NCBI RefSeq assembly: GCF_003573695.1
Contig: NC_039359.1
Coordinates: 189,122,813 to 189,186,812 of the forward strand
Reading direction: 5' to 3'
Origin: Papaver somniferum
Taxonomy: Eukaryota > Streptophyta > Magnoliopsida > Ranunculales > Papaveraceae
Length of the DNA stretch: 64,000 nucleotides
Numbering within the stretch: position 1 is the stretch's first letter; each line of letters begins with the position of its first letter. Below the pieces are notes generated by a model that made no database searches, was not told the origin of the DNA, and saw only the letters and a program-made list of their open reading frames with translations. Shown here piece after piece: positions 1-12,810 of this stretch. The translations under genes were made by a program, and so were the position numbers.

Positions 1-423
1 GACTTTCGTCAAGAATATAAGATGAACTTGGTTGAAGCCAAAGCTTACCAACACATATTTCGAGAAATATGTAAGCGAGTTAAACTCAGCTCGAAATATC
101 AAATGTATATAATCGAATATTATATAGCTATACGACTTTTATGTCAATATAGGAGATAGAGTAGAAATAGACTTTCCGAGTGATAGATGAGTTTCAGTCT
201 CCACATAACTTTTGTTGATGAAGTTACACAAGCTCTCCTTAGTAGTTCTTCGTCTTCAATTGATTAATGCTGTGAAGTCTAAAGCTCAACTACACAATCT
301 ATCCTAGACCGAGACATTGCTATAAGTAGACTAGAAATCAAGACTTATAGTTTTGATCACTAAACTTGACAAACAAGCTTGAGATAACAACGCTTGCGAG
401 TTTGACTGAGCAGTGCTCTAACA
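1..423 (-). mobile_element. Copia LTR fragment, antisense, 5' end of the LTR
   Basis: This is the reverse complement of the first ~420 bases of the copia LTRs at 50442 and 57370. The LTR start TGTTAGAGCA reads leftward from 423, and the segment with the CGAAATATGTGTTGGTAAGC motif reads leftward near 45-70. The rest of the element lies outside the window to the left. Identity is clearly lower than between the two LTRs of the 50-60 kb element, so this is an older or different family member. Confidence 0.85.
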
Positions 424-966
424 GATTGCATTAGTGACATATTGTTCAATGATAACCTTGATGTTGTGATTCTTTTCTACCAATGCCACAAGCGGAAGAG
501 GGATGCACAAAGATAGAGAGAGAGAGATAGAGAGCATGCTTAGATATCCAAGACCGCAAAACTCAAACAAATTACGTCTTTTCTACATGCGTAAGTCCTT
601 AGAGAGAGCACCCTTAAATAGATAGAGAGAGAGCATCCTTAGAGAAAGAGCATTCTTTTCTACATTCGTAAGTCCTTACTTACAAAAATATACTACTTAT
701 CTCATGAAATGATCTTTAGGATATTAATTCATATTGTTAAAATAAAATTTAGGATATAAATTCATCTTGTTAATTGAATGAATATGAATTCTTCATTATA
801 ACTGTTGATACTTAGTATATATAGAAGTTCATTTTGGATGATAAATAGCTTTCTTAATGTTATTCCGTATTTGAAATTTTATATATCTCCTTACAGATAT
901 TTGTTCATAAAAGAAAGTATATGATAGGAAGACTGAGGTTGATAAGTTCATAGTTGATATGCATAA
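424..966. other. Non-coding, AT-rich, with a GA-rich microsatellite
   Basis: No gene is visible. A GAGA-type simple repeat lies near 512-535, and similar AGAGAG runs recur near 600-650. The rest is AT-rich sequence without recognised ends. Confidence 0.6.
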
Positions 967-1560
967 TGTTAGAGCATAGATCGGTTGAACTCACCAAGCG
1001 TTGGTATTTCAAGTTTGGTTGTCATATTTTAGTATCAAAACTCATCTAGAGTCGCTTGATTAAATACTAGAGTCAACTTCATTTAGGTTAGACTAGAAAT
1101 TCTAGGAATGTTGAGACATAGAAGTATTTCTCTGAAGACCTGAAGAATGTGAAGAAGTAACGAACTACAATTACGACATCATCCTTCCACTTGAGGTTAG
1201 TAATATTGACTTGAACTGTTTCATTCCTAACGTATCTTTCAAGTCGTGCTATATTGAAAACATAACTGAGAAGCTATATATACTGTACATATTGTATAAT
1301 ACTCTAGTGATGTGACATGATCATAATAGTATGATTAAAGTATTAAGGAATTAGATTACGAAGTATAACACTTATCTTTTGAAATTCGTAGATATGACAT
1401 CGACATAATATTGTATATATTGTTATGATAATGTGAATGGGTTATGGTGAATATTTCATCCTAGGAAACAATGTTTTACATTTGTTTAAAGGAAGTACAT
1501 TCATGAACTTGTTTCTTAAATCGAAAGGGAAATAAATAGGATTATTTGTCCGACTATTCA
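967..1560 (+). mobile_element. Diverged copia-type LTR-like fragment
   Basis: The segment starts TGTTAGAGCA and then follows the same order of words as the start of the Sirevirus-type LTRs (GGTTGAACTC, a GCGTTG-like word, TCAAG, and a region with AGACTAGAAATTCTAG). It is too diverged to align by eye beyond the first ~170 bases. No primer site or second LTR was found, so it is either a decayed solo LTR or a truncated end. Confidence 0.5.
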
Positions 1561-1569
1561 TTGCAAATC

Positions 1570-2045
1570 TTTGGATGACCAATATGTGTGAGTTGGTATA
1601 ACCGATCTTAACTCAGGTTATGTATATTGGTGTAACTAATCACAATGCCTAAACTTATGATTTGGTATGACCGTCTTGATAATTGGTGTAACCGATCCTA
1701 AGTAATCACCATGTGATGGTATGATCGATTCTTGTAATTGGTGTGGCCGATCATGAGTGTTGTGTGACCGATCCTTGTAATTGGTGTAACCGGTCCTGGT
1801 AACTGCTGTGAACGATCATAAGTAATACCTTATGTAAATGGAACCGATCCTTGTAACTTGTGTAACCGATCCTAGTGACTGGTGTGACCGATCACAGGTG
1901 TTTCCATATTTAGGTATAACCGATCCTAGTGATTGGTAGAACTGATTGAACCCATGCATGTGATTTTGTATTTGGTCAATCACATAGTAGTCTTGGAAAA
2001 CAGGCGAACCAATTCTAAACCTGTTTGGAAGTGTGGTATACCCGA
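1570..2045 (+). repeat. Degenerate short tandem repeat, core ACCGATCC...TTGGTGT
   Basis: Words such as GGTGTAACCGATCCT, GGTATGACCGAT and GGTGTGACCGATCA recur roughly every 20-35 bases, about 15 times. The array sits where other LTRs in this window carry GTGAACC-rich repeats (51.1 and 58.0 kb), so it is probably the variable middle of the LTR that begins at 967. Confidence 0.65.
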
Positions 2046-3174
2046 TTCCAAGAATGCAAATCCATGTAAATAAGAAATAAGGATTTGCAGTGAAAAGATG
2101 TCAACATACTTTGAATATGAGTAGTAACTCTTATTATTTATTGTTCAAAGATATTCCTTAGTACTCAAGGTGATCTTGTGACGAAATAAATTAAGAATCT
2201 TTTAATTAAGGTTTTTGGTTTTATATGCTTTAATTACCAGCAATTAATGCATATATCTAGAGAATAAATTATTATTAATGTGCATTTACTAATTGGAGAT
2301 TTTCTACTGAGAGTACATATCTTGAGAATATCTTCGGTTTTGGAAATTCCTTGTTGTCCAACCATCCTTGGTCTATGATAGGTGTAGAATACACCCAATC
2401 CTCTCCCTTTCTCTCTCTTTAAATTTTTTTTCTTTGAAATCTAATTATCGTCACCATAATCTTGATCAGATTTGGTCCATTTGGACCATATCTGAGTAAC
2501 GATGTTTGTTTTTCTTGAATTTTAGTAGATTACTTAAATGAATAAGATGGTGTTTTATCGCTTTTGGTGTCTTTTGACACTTTCCTTCACTATTATGATG
2601 ATTTAGTTTTCACTTTAAGACCGATTCCTTGATCACTTTAGTGATGATTCATTTAATTTATGATGGTTGGTTTATTGCTTGTGATTCTAGATTCAAGAAC
2701 ATCAAGAATTTAACGTGGCATCGCTTTGATTTCATCTTTAACAAAAAAAAGGATTTAGGACATCCGGGGCCTAGTTATCCATTCGGGATATGACAGACGT
2801 ACACAGCAAACGTACGTGTATTATTCGGATTTATAAAAATCAAATTTGGTAAAAAAGACGGTCAATGATTCGTGGTTCGGTAGTTGTTCGGAACGGCATA
2901 TGTACGTGTATAATTCGTTTTAGAGATATGAATTCGGTATAAGAAATTCCGCATGTATTAAACACGAAAAAAGATTAAATATTAAAAAAATATGTTAGAA
3001 TTGTTGTACTAAAAACCTTATATATTACGTATATGTAAACATAAATAACAATGACCGACTGATCCAGTGGAGTATATGGATTAGTGAAGGAGTTAGACAT
3101 TATTACTTCGAATCTGCAGTGGTTTGTTTTTGGAATCCCCTTGCAGTCCCCTTGGAAGGGTTGTTGGGCCTTAA
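2046..3174. other. Non-coding; nothing recognised
   Basis: No ORF, RNA gene or element end can be supported. Two related CGTACGTGTATAATTCG-like words occur near 2810 and 2905, which suggests a small internal duplication of repeat origin. Confidence 0.5.
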
Positions 3175-3598
3175 AATTAGGTATTGCTAACTAGGATCCG
3201 GGGTATATGTAAGAAATTAAGGGCTAAAAACTCTTTTTTTTTTTTTCTTTCTGGAGCCTCTTATTAAAGAAAACAATCATTCAAAACCGCGAACTTAATT
3301 TCAGATCATATTTGGTATTGAGTCGAACTAAGACGTAATATTCCAGTTCGGTACGGCAGAATCCCGTGTAAACCGGGAAGCTCGGAAAGTTCATGAATAG
3401 GAGTCGGAAATTCAGTTGGACGGTCATTCAGTGCGGGAATGACCAGTTCGTGAATAGTTCGTGATTGGTACGACGAATTGCTAACTAGGATCCGGGTTAT
3501 ATGTAAGAAATTAAAGGCTAAGAAATATTTTTTTTCTGGAGCATCTCTTATTAAAGAAAACAATCATTCAAAATCGCGAACTTAATTTCAGATCATAT
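3175..3598 (+). repeat. Pair of ~125-bp direct repeats separated by ~165 bp
   Basis: The block from about 3183 (TTGCTAACTAGGATCCGGG) to 3308 (TTTCAGATCATAT) recurs from about 3478 to 3598 with few differences, mainly in the T-run length. Between the copies is a short GTTCGTGAATAG-rich spacer. It could be the duplicated end of a small retroelement (a pair of short LTR-like copies) or a local tandem duplication. Confidence 0.8.
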
Positions 3599-3935
3599 CA
3601 CCTTTTCTCTCTTCTCGTTCAAAAATTGGATACTTATGCGGTATTTTGTTCTTTCGCTTCGCAATTTCATGTAATTTGATATCTTTATTTGTATTTAGAT
3701 TTTTTTTCTTCGTATTTTGATGTTTTTTTTCTTATAAACAATCATATATATTCACCTATTTAGATTGAACGAAACGTAATCCGATTGTTTATCGGGAAAT
3801 AAAATAGAAATGCTATACGTTTATCAGTGATAGTGAAATAAAATTGAAACGCTATACATTTGTCACTGATGATATCAGAACAAAGATCACTTGAGAAGAG
3901 TAATTAGTTAAAAAATAAGAAACCTATTATATGGG

Positions 3936-4456
3936 CTTAATGTATAACAAATAAAGAAGAAAGAAATGCGTCTATCTTCAGTCCACCGTCTGTGTTGATC
4001 ATCTTCCCTATTGTCTTCATCATCACTGTCCTCTTGTAAAACCAGATGTTGTTTTTTTGGATTGAGAGCATAAACTTCATGTTTCTTCGGTTTATATCGA
4101 GGTATAATAGTACTATAAACAACACCATGAGGTTTAGATGTTGATTCTCCATGTTTGACAGATGACTCCAAATCCTTTATAGAAGGCTCAACAGTCTCCC
4201 TTGGTTGGATACCTAGGAACTCCATAATAGAAGCTAATTGTGCAGGCATGTCTTCCAGTTTAGCTATTCTTTCATTGAAATCTGTATGCATAGTTTCAAC
4301 ATCAGAAGCTAACTTAACAAGCTTTGTCTCAGTAGTATCAGCCATTGAAAAGAAATCTGAAAAAAGTAGGTTTTTTGTTGCTTTTTTAGGATTGCGGAAG
4401 CGAAAACAAGATCTAAAAAAAGAATAAAAATCTAATCTACTGTCGAAAGATACCAA
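3936..4456 (-). pseudogene. Gag-like ORF remnant of an LTR element
   Basis: A minus-strand ORF is open across this stretch. The likely natural start is the Met at about 4345 (MADTTETKLVKLASDVETM). This gives a short protein with a heptad-like N-terminal helix, then an acidic DDEDNREDD segment. That pattern resembles the N-terminus of plant retrotransposon Gag, but I see no zinc knuckle and no pol. Just upstream on the minus strand, near 4440-4458, the sequence reads TTGGTATCTTTCGACAG, a plausible initiator-Met tRNA primer site with only its first eight bases canonical. A ~33-base block next to it (TAATGTGTAACAGATAAAGAAG) recurs at 3936-3968, as expected if both are LTR ends. The reading is a small, heavily deleted LTR element. 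Confidence 0.5.
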
Positions 4457-4780
4457 CTAATGTGTAACAGATAAAGAAGAAAGCAATACGGAGATTGCAG
4501 AGGTTCGAAAAGAGTTTAAGAAACGAAGGTGAATGATAAACTTGAAGAGGAAGTTTAGAACTGAAAGCAATAAGAGATTGATAATAATATTCTTCAATGA
4601 TAATGTGTATGTCTTCAATGAAGATGCATGTTTATATAGGATTTAACAACCGACTAAAAGTCTAAAGAAAGAAGAATAGAATTCCTAAACATGGAATAAA
4701 CGAAAAGAGTTGTAACAAAACTAGGAATCAGAACAAAGTCTAGAAGCTTCTGAGCTTAAGCTAAGAATGATAAGGGATGT
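4457..4780 (-). mobile_element. Probable LTR of the 3.9-4.5 kb remnant
   Basis: This lies immediately outside the putative primer site on the minus strand and shares its inner end with 3936-3968. It has no coding potential. The outer boundary is not resolved; the TIR of the next element begins near 4788. Confidence 0.4.
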
Positions 4781-5134
4781 CCTCCATCAGGGCTCCAAGG
4801 ATTTGGTTTTGAGGGCTCATATGGATTCAACTATCCTAAATATGGATGAGGGTGGACCTAATTTATTATCAAGAAATAACCAAAATAATTACCAAACCTA
4901 AATATACTAAACCTAAACCTAAAAAAAAAAAACAAATCGTATCTTCTTCTTCCTCCATCGCCTCTTTTTTCTCTTCTTCCGTTTTTTTTTCAAAGACGAT
5001 TGATTCTCGATTCTCAGCCAGTAATAACTTTAATTGGGTAAGAATCGAAAACCCAACCATTTTTTATTGCTTTTGATCCCATGAGTGGGTTTGATTTGAT
5101 TAAACTAGATATTGAGAAATTAGTTTCAGAACTG

Positions 5135-5350
5135 ACCACGGTTGGGAAATATTGATTTCTCAACCGTATGACTGATTTAAGGTGGGAAAATATTGATCTC
5201 TTCACCGTATAAATTTTATATGGTTGGAAAAATATGAACTCCCAACCGTAAGTGAGTTACCTAACTTTTGTATACAGTTGGGAAGCCTAACCGTATAGTT
5301 ACTCTGGCTTTGTATACGGCTGGAAAAATATGAACTCCCAACCGTAACTT
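5135..5350. repeat. Cluster of inverted short repeats, AACGGTTGGGAA / CCCAACCGT
   Basis: The words ACGGTTGGGAAATATTGA, TGGTTGGAAAAATATGAACT and CGGCTGGAAAAATATGAACT alternate with CTCAACCGTAT and CTCCCAACCGTAA, giving at least three imperfect hairpins. Subterminal repeats like these are common in TIR transposons and may bind transposase. Confidence 0.65.
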
Positions 5351-5530
5351 CAATTCTCAAAAAAAAAAAATATTATTCGAATTTTTGATTTTGATTTCCA
5401 AATATTAACAATAAATCAAATGATTAGTCTAATCTTATTACAAATTTTATTACTAATTTTGCTTAATTTAGTTAACTTAATCATTTGTTGTTAATTTTAT
5501 TTTTTTTTTGGAAATCACATTTCAATTCAT

Positions 5531-6065
5531 TCAAACCAAAATAGTGATTACATGATTGCTTACAAGATTATCAAAAATACCAAAATACAAGATAATCAAA
5601 ACCCAAATACAAATGATGATACCAATTGCAGATGCATCGCGAAGAGAAAGAGCCATGCACCGCAAAGACATCCAATTTTTGTACCAACGGTATTGATGAA
5701 TGATGATGTGAACCGGAATCAACTCCGACCATTTGAAATAATTATCTTCTTCAATAAGAGATGCTCCAAATAAAATGGAGTAATGCCCAAAATCTTGTAG
5801 ATCCAAACGAATCAGGATGCCCTAAATCCCTCTTGTTGATGATGAATCCAAAGCGAATCCGAGCAGAATCGTTGATGTTTTTGATGAATTGAGAATAGCA
5901 AGCCAAGAAACACCTTGGAGATTTGAGAGAATCGTTGTTAGAGCGAAGAGAAAATCGTCCTAAAGACGAAGAAAAAATCGCCCAAATAGCGAAGAAATGT
6001 GTCCGTAGACACCAAAAACAACAAAAACAAAACTTAAAACTACAAATTAGACTACTTTTATTCAT
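5531..6065 (-). other. Two overlapping unrecognised ORFs inside the TIR element
   Basis: Minus-strand frames 5751-6065 (104 codons) and 5531-5806 (91 codons) overlap, and together would read a short cysteine- and phenylalanine-rich N-terminus and then FGASLIEEDNYFKWSEL. No transposase catalytic motif can be seen and I do not recognise the product. It may be non-coding. Confidence 0.25.
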
Positions 6066-6229
6066 AAAAAAACTAAAAATCCTTGCTCAGATCTAGCCCA
6101 AAAGAACTAAATCTGAGCAAGAAAAAGAAGAGTTTCTAGATTTTTTCTCTTTTTTCTTAGGAGAGAGAAGACTTCGTTTTTTATTATCTTGGGAACCCTC
6201 AAAACCAAAATTTTGGAGACCCTATAATA

Positions 6230-7430
6230 AGTTTCAAAAATAATTGCTACTAGCTTTTTCATTTATGTTATGTTTGCTGAAATTTAGATACGGTAGATGC
6301 TTGACTAAAATTTCTTCTCTGGCACATGAATTAATTTTTAAAATTTTGTTTTTGATGTGACTTAGCTTATGAGTTCATTCATTGGGTACATGAATTAAGT
6401 AACATAATTTGATAGCATTTGACTAATGCAAATTTAATCCTTTGTAACAGTGGGCTGAGATTCATATCTCATCTTTCGTTAATCGAATTTCGATCCGTAA
6501 TCAAGTTCAATGCCTACACATGTTATTGTATAATCTTTTTAATTAATCTGTTTTACCGATCATTATCTCTTTTAATATTTGATTTATCATCAAATCAACC
6601 CTGTTGATGCCGTGGGCGCTGCTAATGAGTTAGGTTAATCTAATTTAGACCTGCATAAGTACTACTTTAATTTCCCGTAATCAAGTTGAATGGCCCACCC
6701 ACGTATAACGCGCAAAATAATCCGTTATTCTGCCAAATTGTCTGTGCCTATTTTATTATCAAGATTCCTGATCTCTATGCTAATTAACAATTACACAAAT
6801 TGAATCAAATAATGAAAATAAGATTACTTAAATGATATTCCAAAACTTTACCTCATTTTCTTTTTGGTTAAATTGGACAATACAGTTAAACAGTTTGGTG
6901 TGCCCTAGTTAGTAACCCACTCCGTGAAAAGCGTTGTCGAGCGTTCAACCAACGTCTCGAATCTCTCGATTATTTTCAATTTTTGGGGGACCATCCAACT
7001 AAACCTTATTTACCGAGTACAACTAATTATTAATTTATCAAGTAACATCTTCTTAATTAAATTAATAACATACTATTGTCAGCCTAAAAATCTAAATAGC
7101 TAGGAGAATGATGTTTGGCGTACGGATGTGATCGGTTAATATTTTTATGGAACACGTCGTACACTTGAAACCCAATCAATGACAAAAACGCGTGAGGTCG
7201 TATCAGTTGCGTCGACAAGTTTATATTTCCGTGGATCGAGATGATAATGTGCGGCTGATTCCATTTATAGTACAAGGACAAATTGATACTGGTAGCCCAA
7301 GTTCAAAACTCATAAATACCAAGTTCTTTATCGGTAAAAAGAACCAGATGATGATGTAAAAATTTCGTTATACACATATCTTGGCAAAAGTATTGTAAAG
7401 GGGTAAGTAGATTTTTTTTCTTTAAAGCAA
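6230..7430. other. AT-rich non-coding; nothing recognised
   Basis: Only short shadow ORFs occur. No element ends, RNA genes or conserved motifs were found by reading. Confidence 0.5.
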
Positions 7431-7487
7431 GGGCTATGGGGGTTGAGAGTCTCTTTCGAAATGAAAGAGTTGATCAAATTTCAATCA

Positions 7488-8456
7488 CATGGATTCTGAA
7501 GATATTCACAATCTTGCCAACCAATTTGATTCAGCCTCAATTGAATCTTCGGATGACATAAGAGAAGTTATCAACATTTCTCAAATCAACCCCACCCTTG
7601 TTCTTCAAGGCCAAAGTAAAATAGCATCATTGGCAAAGTCATATCCAGTAACAATATGAGCCGAAGCTCTGCTGAAAAACACGCTAGGTTACTATGGGGC
7701 AACAAAATTGGTTCTTTTGAACTAAGAAATAAATGCAGAAACATTTTCACGGTCAAGTTTGAAACTAAGGAGGAATGGAGATGGCTGTTATCTGAAGCTC
7801 CATGGTGTTTGGATGGTTTCCTGTGGATCATCAAACCATGGAATCCAACCCTTAATTACAGAGATATGTCTTTTGACAAACAACAATTTTGGGTAATATT
7901 CAAGGACCTTCCTCAGGAATTTATGAATGTTTGTTGCTAATGAAATGGGGAAAATTCTTGGGAATGCGTTGGAATTGGATCATGCAAAACCAGTTGAGAC
8001 TAATGATGTTGGTGCTCTCATTGAAATTGATATTGCAAAGCCGCTGATCTGAGGAGTCTTAAGCCAGAATGCTGCTGATTGTACTCAGTGAATCCCCTTC
8101 TATTATCAAAAACAACCACATCAACTTTGTCATTCGTGCTTCATTATCGACCATGACAATGACAACTGCAAGAATAAGGCTAAGGAGGTGAGGGATCTAT
8201 CTCAGAAGTTGTGTAGATTCCTTGAAAAGATTCCATACATCATGACAACAAATGAGTATTGGAATCTTAATGAGGCTCCCAAAAGAATCTCTCCAAAAAA
8301 GAGCAACAAAAGCAGGAGAGCCAACATGGTTTATTTGTTAGGCCTGAGGATGGTCAGTACTGCAACTCTGTTTACTCCGAACATGATGGGAATGAGGAGA
8401 ATTCTACTGCTTTCTCCGCCAGTCAGGGAGGAGAAAGTAGTAGGAGGGGAGGCATA
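7488..8456 (+). pseudogene. LINE ORF1 (DUF4283 / zinc-knuckle protein), broken
   Basis: The likely start is the ATG at 7488 (MDSEDIHNLANQFDS). The frame then hits a stop near 7656. The DUF4283-type nucleic-acid-binding region is read at about 7680-7935 (NKIGSFELRNKCRNIFTVKF, then EEWRWLLSEAPWCLDGF). A degenerate CCHC zinc knuckle, with C-x2-C retained but poor spacing, is near 8130-8170. The basic linker from 8188 is in another frame. In the family this protein coats the RNA and acts as a chaperone. At least two frameshifts and one stop mean no full product. Confidence 0.75.
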
Positions 8457-8703
8457 AGAAGGTTCAAGAGAACTAGAGAAGCAGAGAGATCCAGAGATGG
8501 ATCCAATAACATGACTGAACCAATTGAAGAAGAAGAAGAGAAAGATCAACAGCTGAATGCTCAAGGAGTTGGTGATTGGGACAAGCACATTGCAAACTAC
8601 TAAGGACCAGAGGCAGGACAAGGAAATTCAATGGTAACTATTCAAATCTCACACTCTCTTTTTACTTTAAATTTCCTGCACATATTAGAAAAATTAAGAA
8701 CTA

Positions 8704-11700
8704 CCCTCATTATATCATAGAGATGAGAACCCTTAGTTGGAACTTACAAGGCCTTGGAAACAAATTAACTAAAGACCACCTAAAGAATTGTATTTTTAAC
8801 TACAGCCCAGATATCATGTTTTTATCTGAAACCAAATCTACAACCAAAAAAGAAAATTTCCTGCTAAAACAAGTGAGATATCCTAATATTTCGTGCAATG
8901 AGGATAGAATTAGAGTTGGTGGTCTTGCTTTATTATGGAAAGATGGGATTGCCTTTGAGTTCAAACATTCTTCAGATTACATGGTCAACCTTATTATAAA
9001 GAACAATGAAAATATTATTGAATGGTTCCTTACCTGTTTGTATAGTTCTTCTTGTGACAATGAAAGGAAGGTACAATGAAGGTTTATACATGAAATGGGT
9101 GAAAATATGAATCTACCATGGGTTATAATAGGTGATTTCAACTCAACTATCTACAGTTATGAGAGACAAAGTTATTCAATACATCCAACTCAGTTTCATC
9201 CAATCATCACCAACACAGTCTCTGAACTGGGACTTATAGACATCCTATTCACTGGTAGCCCTTTCACATGGTCAAACAAAAAAAATCATCTCAGCCAAGT
9301 TAGAAAAAGTCTAGACAGAGCTTTATGTCTATCTACTTGGATGAACATTTTCCCCAATGCAATCATAAATAACCTCCTCCCTTGTGGTTCAGATCATGCA
9401 CCCATTTTTCTAAACACAAACCCTCAAAATGAAAACCTCAGCAAACCGTTTAGATTTTATGAACACTGGCTCTCAAACAACACCTGCAAAGAGGAGATCA
9501 GGAGAAGATGAAGTTGCTCAAAAAAGGGTTCTGAAGCTTTCAAATTCACAAACAAATTAAAAGAAGCTAAAAGGGGTCTGAAAATCCGGATAATCAAAGA
9601 ATATAGAGATACTGATAAGAAAATAAAAGATACTCAGGTTCAACTGCAACAAATCATCAGTCAGCCTCAAATAAATATGGAAGAGCACCAAAGATGTCAA
9701 CAACAACTGAAAGCTCTATATGAAGTAAAAAACAAAACTTCCTACCAACACTCAAGAGAGAATGCTATAAAATATCAAGATAGAAATTCAAAAATCTTTC
9801 ATGCTCAAGCCAAATATAGGAGAAGATGTAATCAAATTCACTCATTAAAGACAAATAATGGTGATTGGAAGAATACAAGGGAAGACATATCAAGAATACT
9901 GTTGGAGCATTTTCAAGAGATAACTACCACTTCAAATCCCGAGGAGGATGAAGAGATTATGAGTCTTATAACCCCATGCATCTCTACAGAAGAAAACAAC
10001 AGGCTGACTAAAGTTCCATCTTCAAGAAAAATTTGTTCTAGATAAAAGCTTGGTCTGCCCCAGGACCAGGTGGGTTCCAAGAAGGTTTCTACCAGCAAAA
10101 CTGGGAGATAGTTGGCAATGATGTCATCCAGATGGTGCAGGAATTCTTTATAAATGGTAAACTCCTTAAAGAATTAAATCACACCTTTCAAACTCTCATA
10201 CCAAAGCATAACTGTGTTCAAACCCCTTCTGTTTTTAAACCTATAAGTTTATGCAACATCTCATATAAAATCATCTCCAAAATCCTCACAAACAGACTAA
10301 AACCAATTCTTCATAGAATCATTTCCCCTTGGAAAGCAGCATATGTTCCTGGCAGAAATATCATATATAACAGCATCATTGGCCACGAGATTATACAATA
10401 TATGAAGAATACAAGAGCCTACCATGGAGTTGTTGCTGTGAAGTTGGACATGTCAAAAGCATTTGACAGAATGGAATGGAGCTTCATCATAAAAATTATG
10501 CATAGGCTTGGATTTTGTGATAAATGGTGTCAGCTAGTTAATCAATGCATCTCAACTACTACAATTTCAATTCTTCTCAATGGCTCGCCTATAGAAACAA
10601 TGGTTCCATCAAGAAGGCTGAGACAAGGTGATAGTCTATCTCCATATCTCTTCATAATGTGCATGGAAGGATTGGGCAGAATAATTCATATTGAAGTGGA
10701 AAGAAAGGAAATTTGTCCCATTTACCCTGCTAGATATGGTCCTCCAGTTTCTCACTTATTCTTTGCAGATGACTGCATTCTGTTTTCTACTGCCAAAAGA
10801 CAATCCATAGAAAACTTAAAAAAGGTCATTCATAAATTTTGTAAAGCCTCAAGTCAGATGGTTAATCTTAACAAGTCAAGTCTGCACTTCAGCAAAAGAA
10901 TAAATAAAGGAATTAAGGATGACGTTAGTGAAATGATGGATACGAAGACTATGCCATTGGATGAGAAGTATCTGGGTATTGATATGTTCATTGGTAGAAG
11001 GAAAACTAAATGCTTCAATAATATTCAAGAAAATATGGGAAAAAGAATTCAACAGTGGCAAGCTGGAATGGTAACCAAGCAGGCAGAAGCACACAAATTC
11101 AATCAGTCACCAACTCAATGGTTCAATTCCATATGGGGTGTTTCATTCTTCCATAGCAAACTATAAATCATCTAGAAGAAGTTCAAATAAAATATTGGTG
11201 GAATAAGAGTAATGGTAAAGGTTATTACTTCATTTCTTGGGGTGCTGTTTCAATTCCAAAAAGACGGGTAGGCTTAGGATTTAAAAATCTGAAAATATTC
11301 AATGAAGTTATCATCACAAAGCTAGCTTGGAGATTAATTCAGTAGAAAGACAAAAATGGGCCATTATTCTTGAATCAAAATACTTCAGGAAAGACAATAT
11401 CCTTCAAGACGACATTTCAGACAAGGGAACTGCTATATGGAAAAGCATTTGCAAAGGTATTGAATGGATTAAATAGTTTCATATATGGTTGATTAGAGAT
11501 GGAAAAACAGTTTATGCTTTTAGAGACAACTGGATTCAGGGCTATACAGCTCAGCAAATTCAAGAAAATTTCAATCAGAATAAAGATATTCCTTACCACA
11601 TGAAGGTTGCTGATTTCTTTGATATGAATACAAGAAACTGGAATGTTGGTCTGCTACAAAGATACTTCACCCAGGATCAAATGGAAAGAATATCAAACAT

Positions 11701-12810
11701 AAAAGCTTCCATCCATCATGAAGACCCATCCAGCATGAAGACAGTCTTCAGTGGTCTCTCACCAGCAATGGCATGTTTACTGTAAATTCTACATATGAAG
11801 CTATTCTCTGTCATTACAACCAAAGCCTCAACAACAAAGAAGGGGAAGCCAAATTTTGGCTAGGATTATGGCATCTCAAGATTCCTCACAAATGTTAGCT
11901 ATTTCTCTGGAAAGTTGCTCAAGACATCCTCCCTGTTAACCAAACATTGAACAGATTTAACCAAAGACAAGAAAACAGTTGTTTAAGATGCCAAGAAGCC
12001 GATGAAACCACTACACATATGCTAGTTCATCGCAACTTTGCAAGAAGGGTTTGGCATGCCATTTCTCCAGACATTTCTCAAGAAATCAGCAACATCCAAA
12101 ATATTCAGCATTGGTTAAAGTCCTGGGATAATAGGAACTCAAGAATAAACTTTGGAAAACAGGACAATGTAAACCTCATTGTGATCACAATGTGGTTTAT
12201 AAGGAAATCTAGGTGTGAGATGGTCTTTGAAGGCAAAAGATGCTCCGTTAACAGCATGAAAACCAGAATAATTTCTTTCTGCAATGAAAACAAAATCCGA
12301 ACCAACAGAAAATTGAATCAGATTCAGGTCCTAACCAATAGTAACATGGCAGTGGAGAATAGGAGACTAAACTTAAATAGCTGGATTCCTCATAACAGAG
12401 GAAAGCTGAAAATTAATATTGATGCTTCTATTTTACCTGGTAATCATACTGCTGGAATTGCACTAATCATTAGAGATTTTACAGGTCAATTGGTGGAGGC
12501 ATGGATATTGGTAAAGAGAGTTAGAGATGTGACTCAGGCAGAAGTTGTTGCTGCTCTTAAAGCTCTTCAATGGATTGCTCAACTTCAAATTCAGAATGTC
12601 ATTGTGGAAGGTGATAACAGAAAAGTTATGGATAACATTAATGGCCTGAGTTATATATCTCCCTGGGAAGACAGTAACCTCATCAAATATGGTAGGCACC
12701 TGATGCATTGTTTAGGTAGTGTTGTGGTGTGTTTTACGAGTAGAAAGTGTAATCAAGTGACATGCCTTCTTGCTAGGTTTTCTAGGATCGATAATTGTAG
12801 TAGTAAATGA
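8704..12810 (+). pseudogene. LINE ORF2 (EN-RT-zf-RVT-RNase H polyprotein), broken
   Basis: The start is placed at the ATG at 8704 (MRTLSWNLQGLGNKLTKDHL). Domains in order: an APE-type endonuclease at 8704-9440, with LSWNLQGLG, IGDFN and GSDHAPI metal and catalytic motifs; a linker; reverse transcriptase at about 10050-11090, with PISLCNISYKIISKILTNRL, KLDMSKAFDRMEW, RQGDSLSP and the FADD catalytic box near 10765; a zinc-binding zf-RVT-like region at about 11850-12070 (CLRCQEADETTTHML); and a plant-type RNase H at about 12400-12790 (KINIDASI ... QAEVVAALKAL ... VEGD). In-frame stops lie at 9077-9079 and 9509-9511. A frameshift near 10040 separates the linker from RT, and there are several more breaks between 11160 and 11950. 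The product would nick target DNA and prime cDNA synthesis, but this copy cannot. Confidence 0.92.

Larger units (their letters stand above)
4788..6225. mobile_element. Non-autonomous TIR DNA transposon
   Basis: The left end (GGGCTCCAAGGATTTGGTTT from about 4789) is matched in inverted orientation at about 6188-6224, whose complement reads GGGTCTCCAAAATTTTGG then TTTTGAGGG. The shared arms are ~30 bases. No clear target duplication was found at either side, so the superfamily (hAT or PIF/Harbinger) is not decided. No transposase motif is visible. Inside are inverted short repeats (5135-5350) and a weak minus-strand ORF. Confidence 0.6.

Noticed and set aside
3306..3563. 85-codon minus-strand ORF
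   Set aside because: It spans the direct repeats and spacer and shows no recognised motif.
4788..6225. hAT assignment from CAGGG/TAGGG tips
   Set aside because: The 8-bp flanks do not match; superfamily left open.
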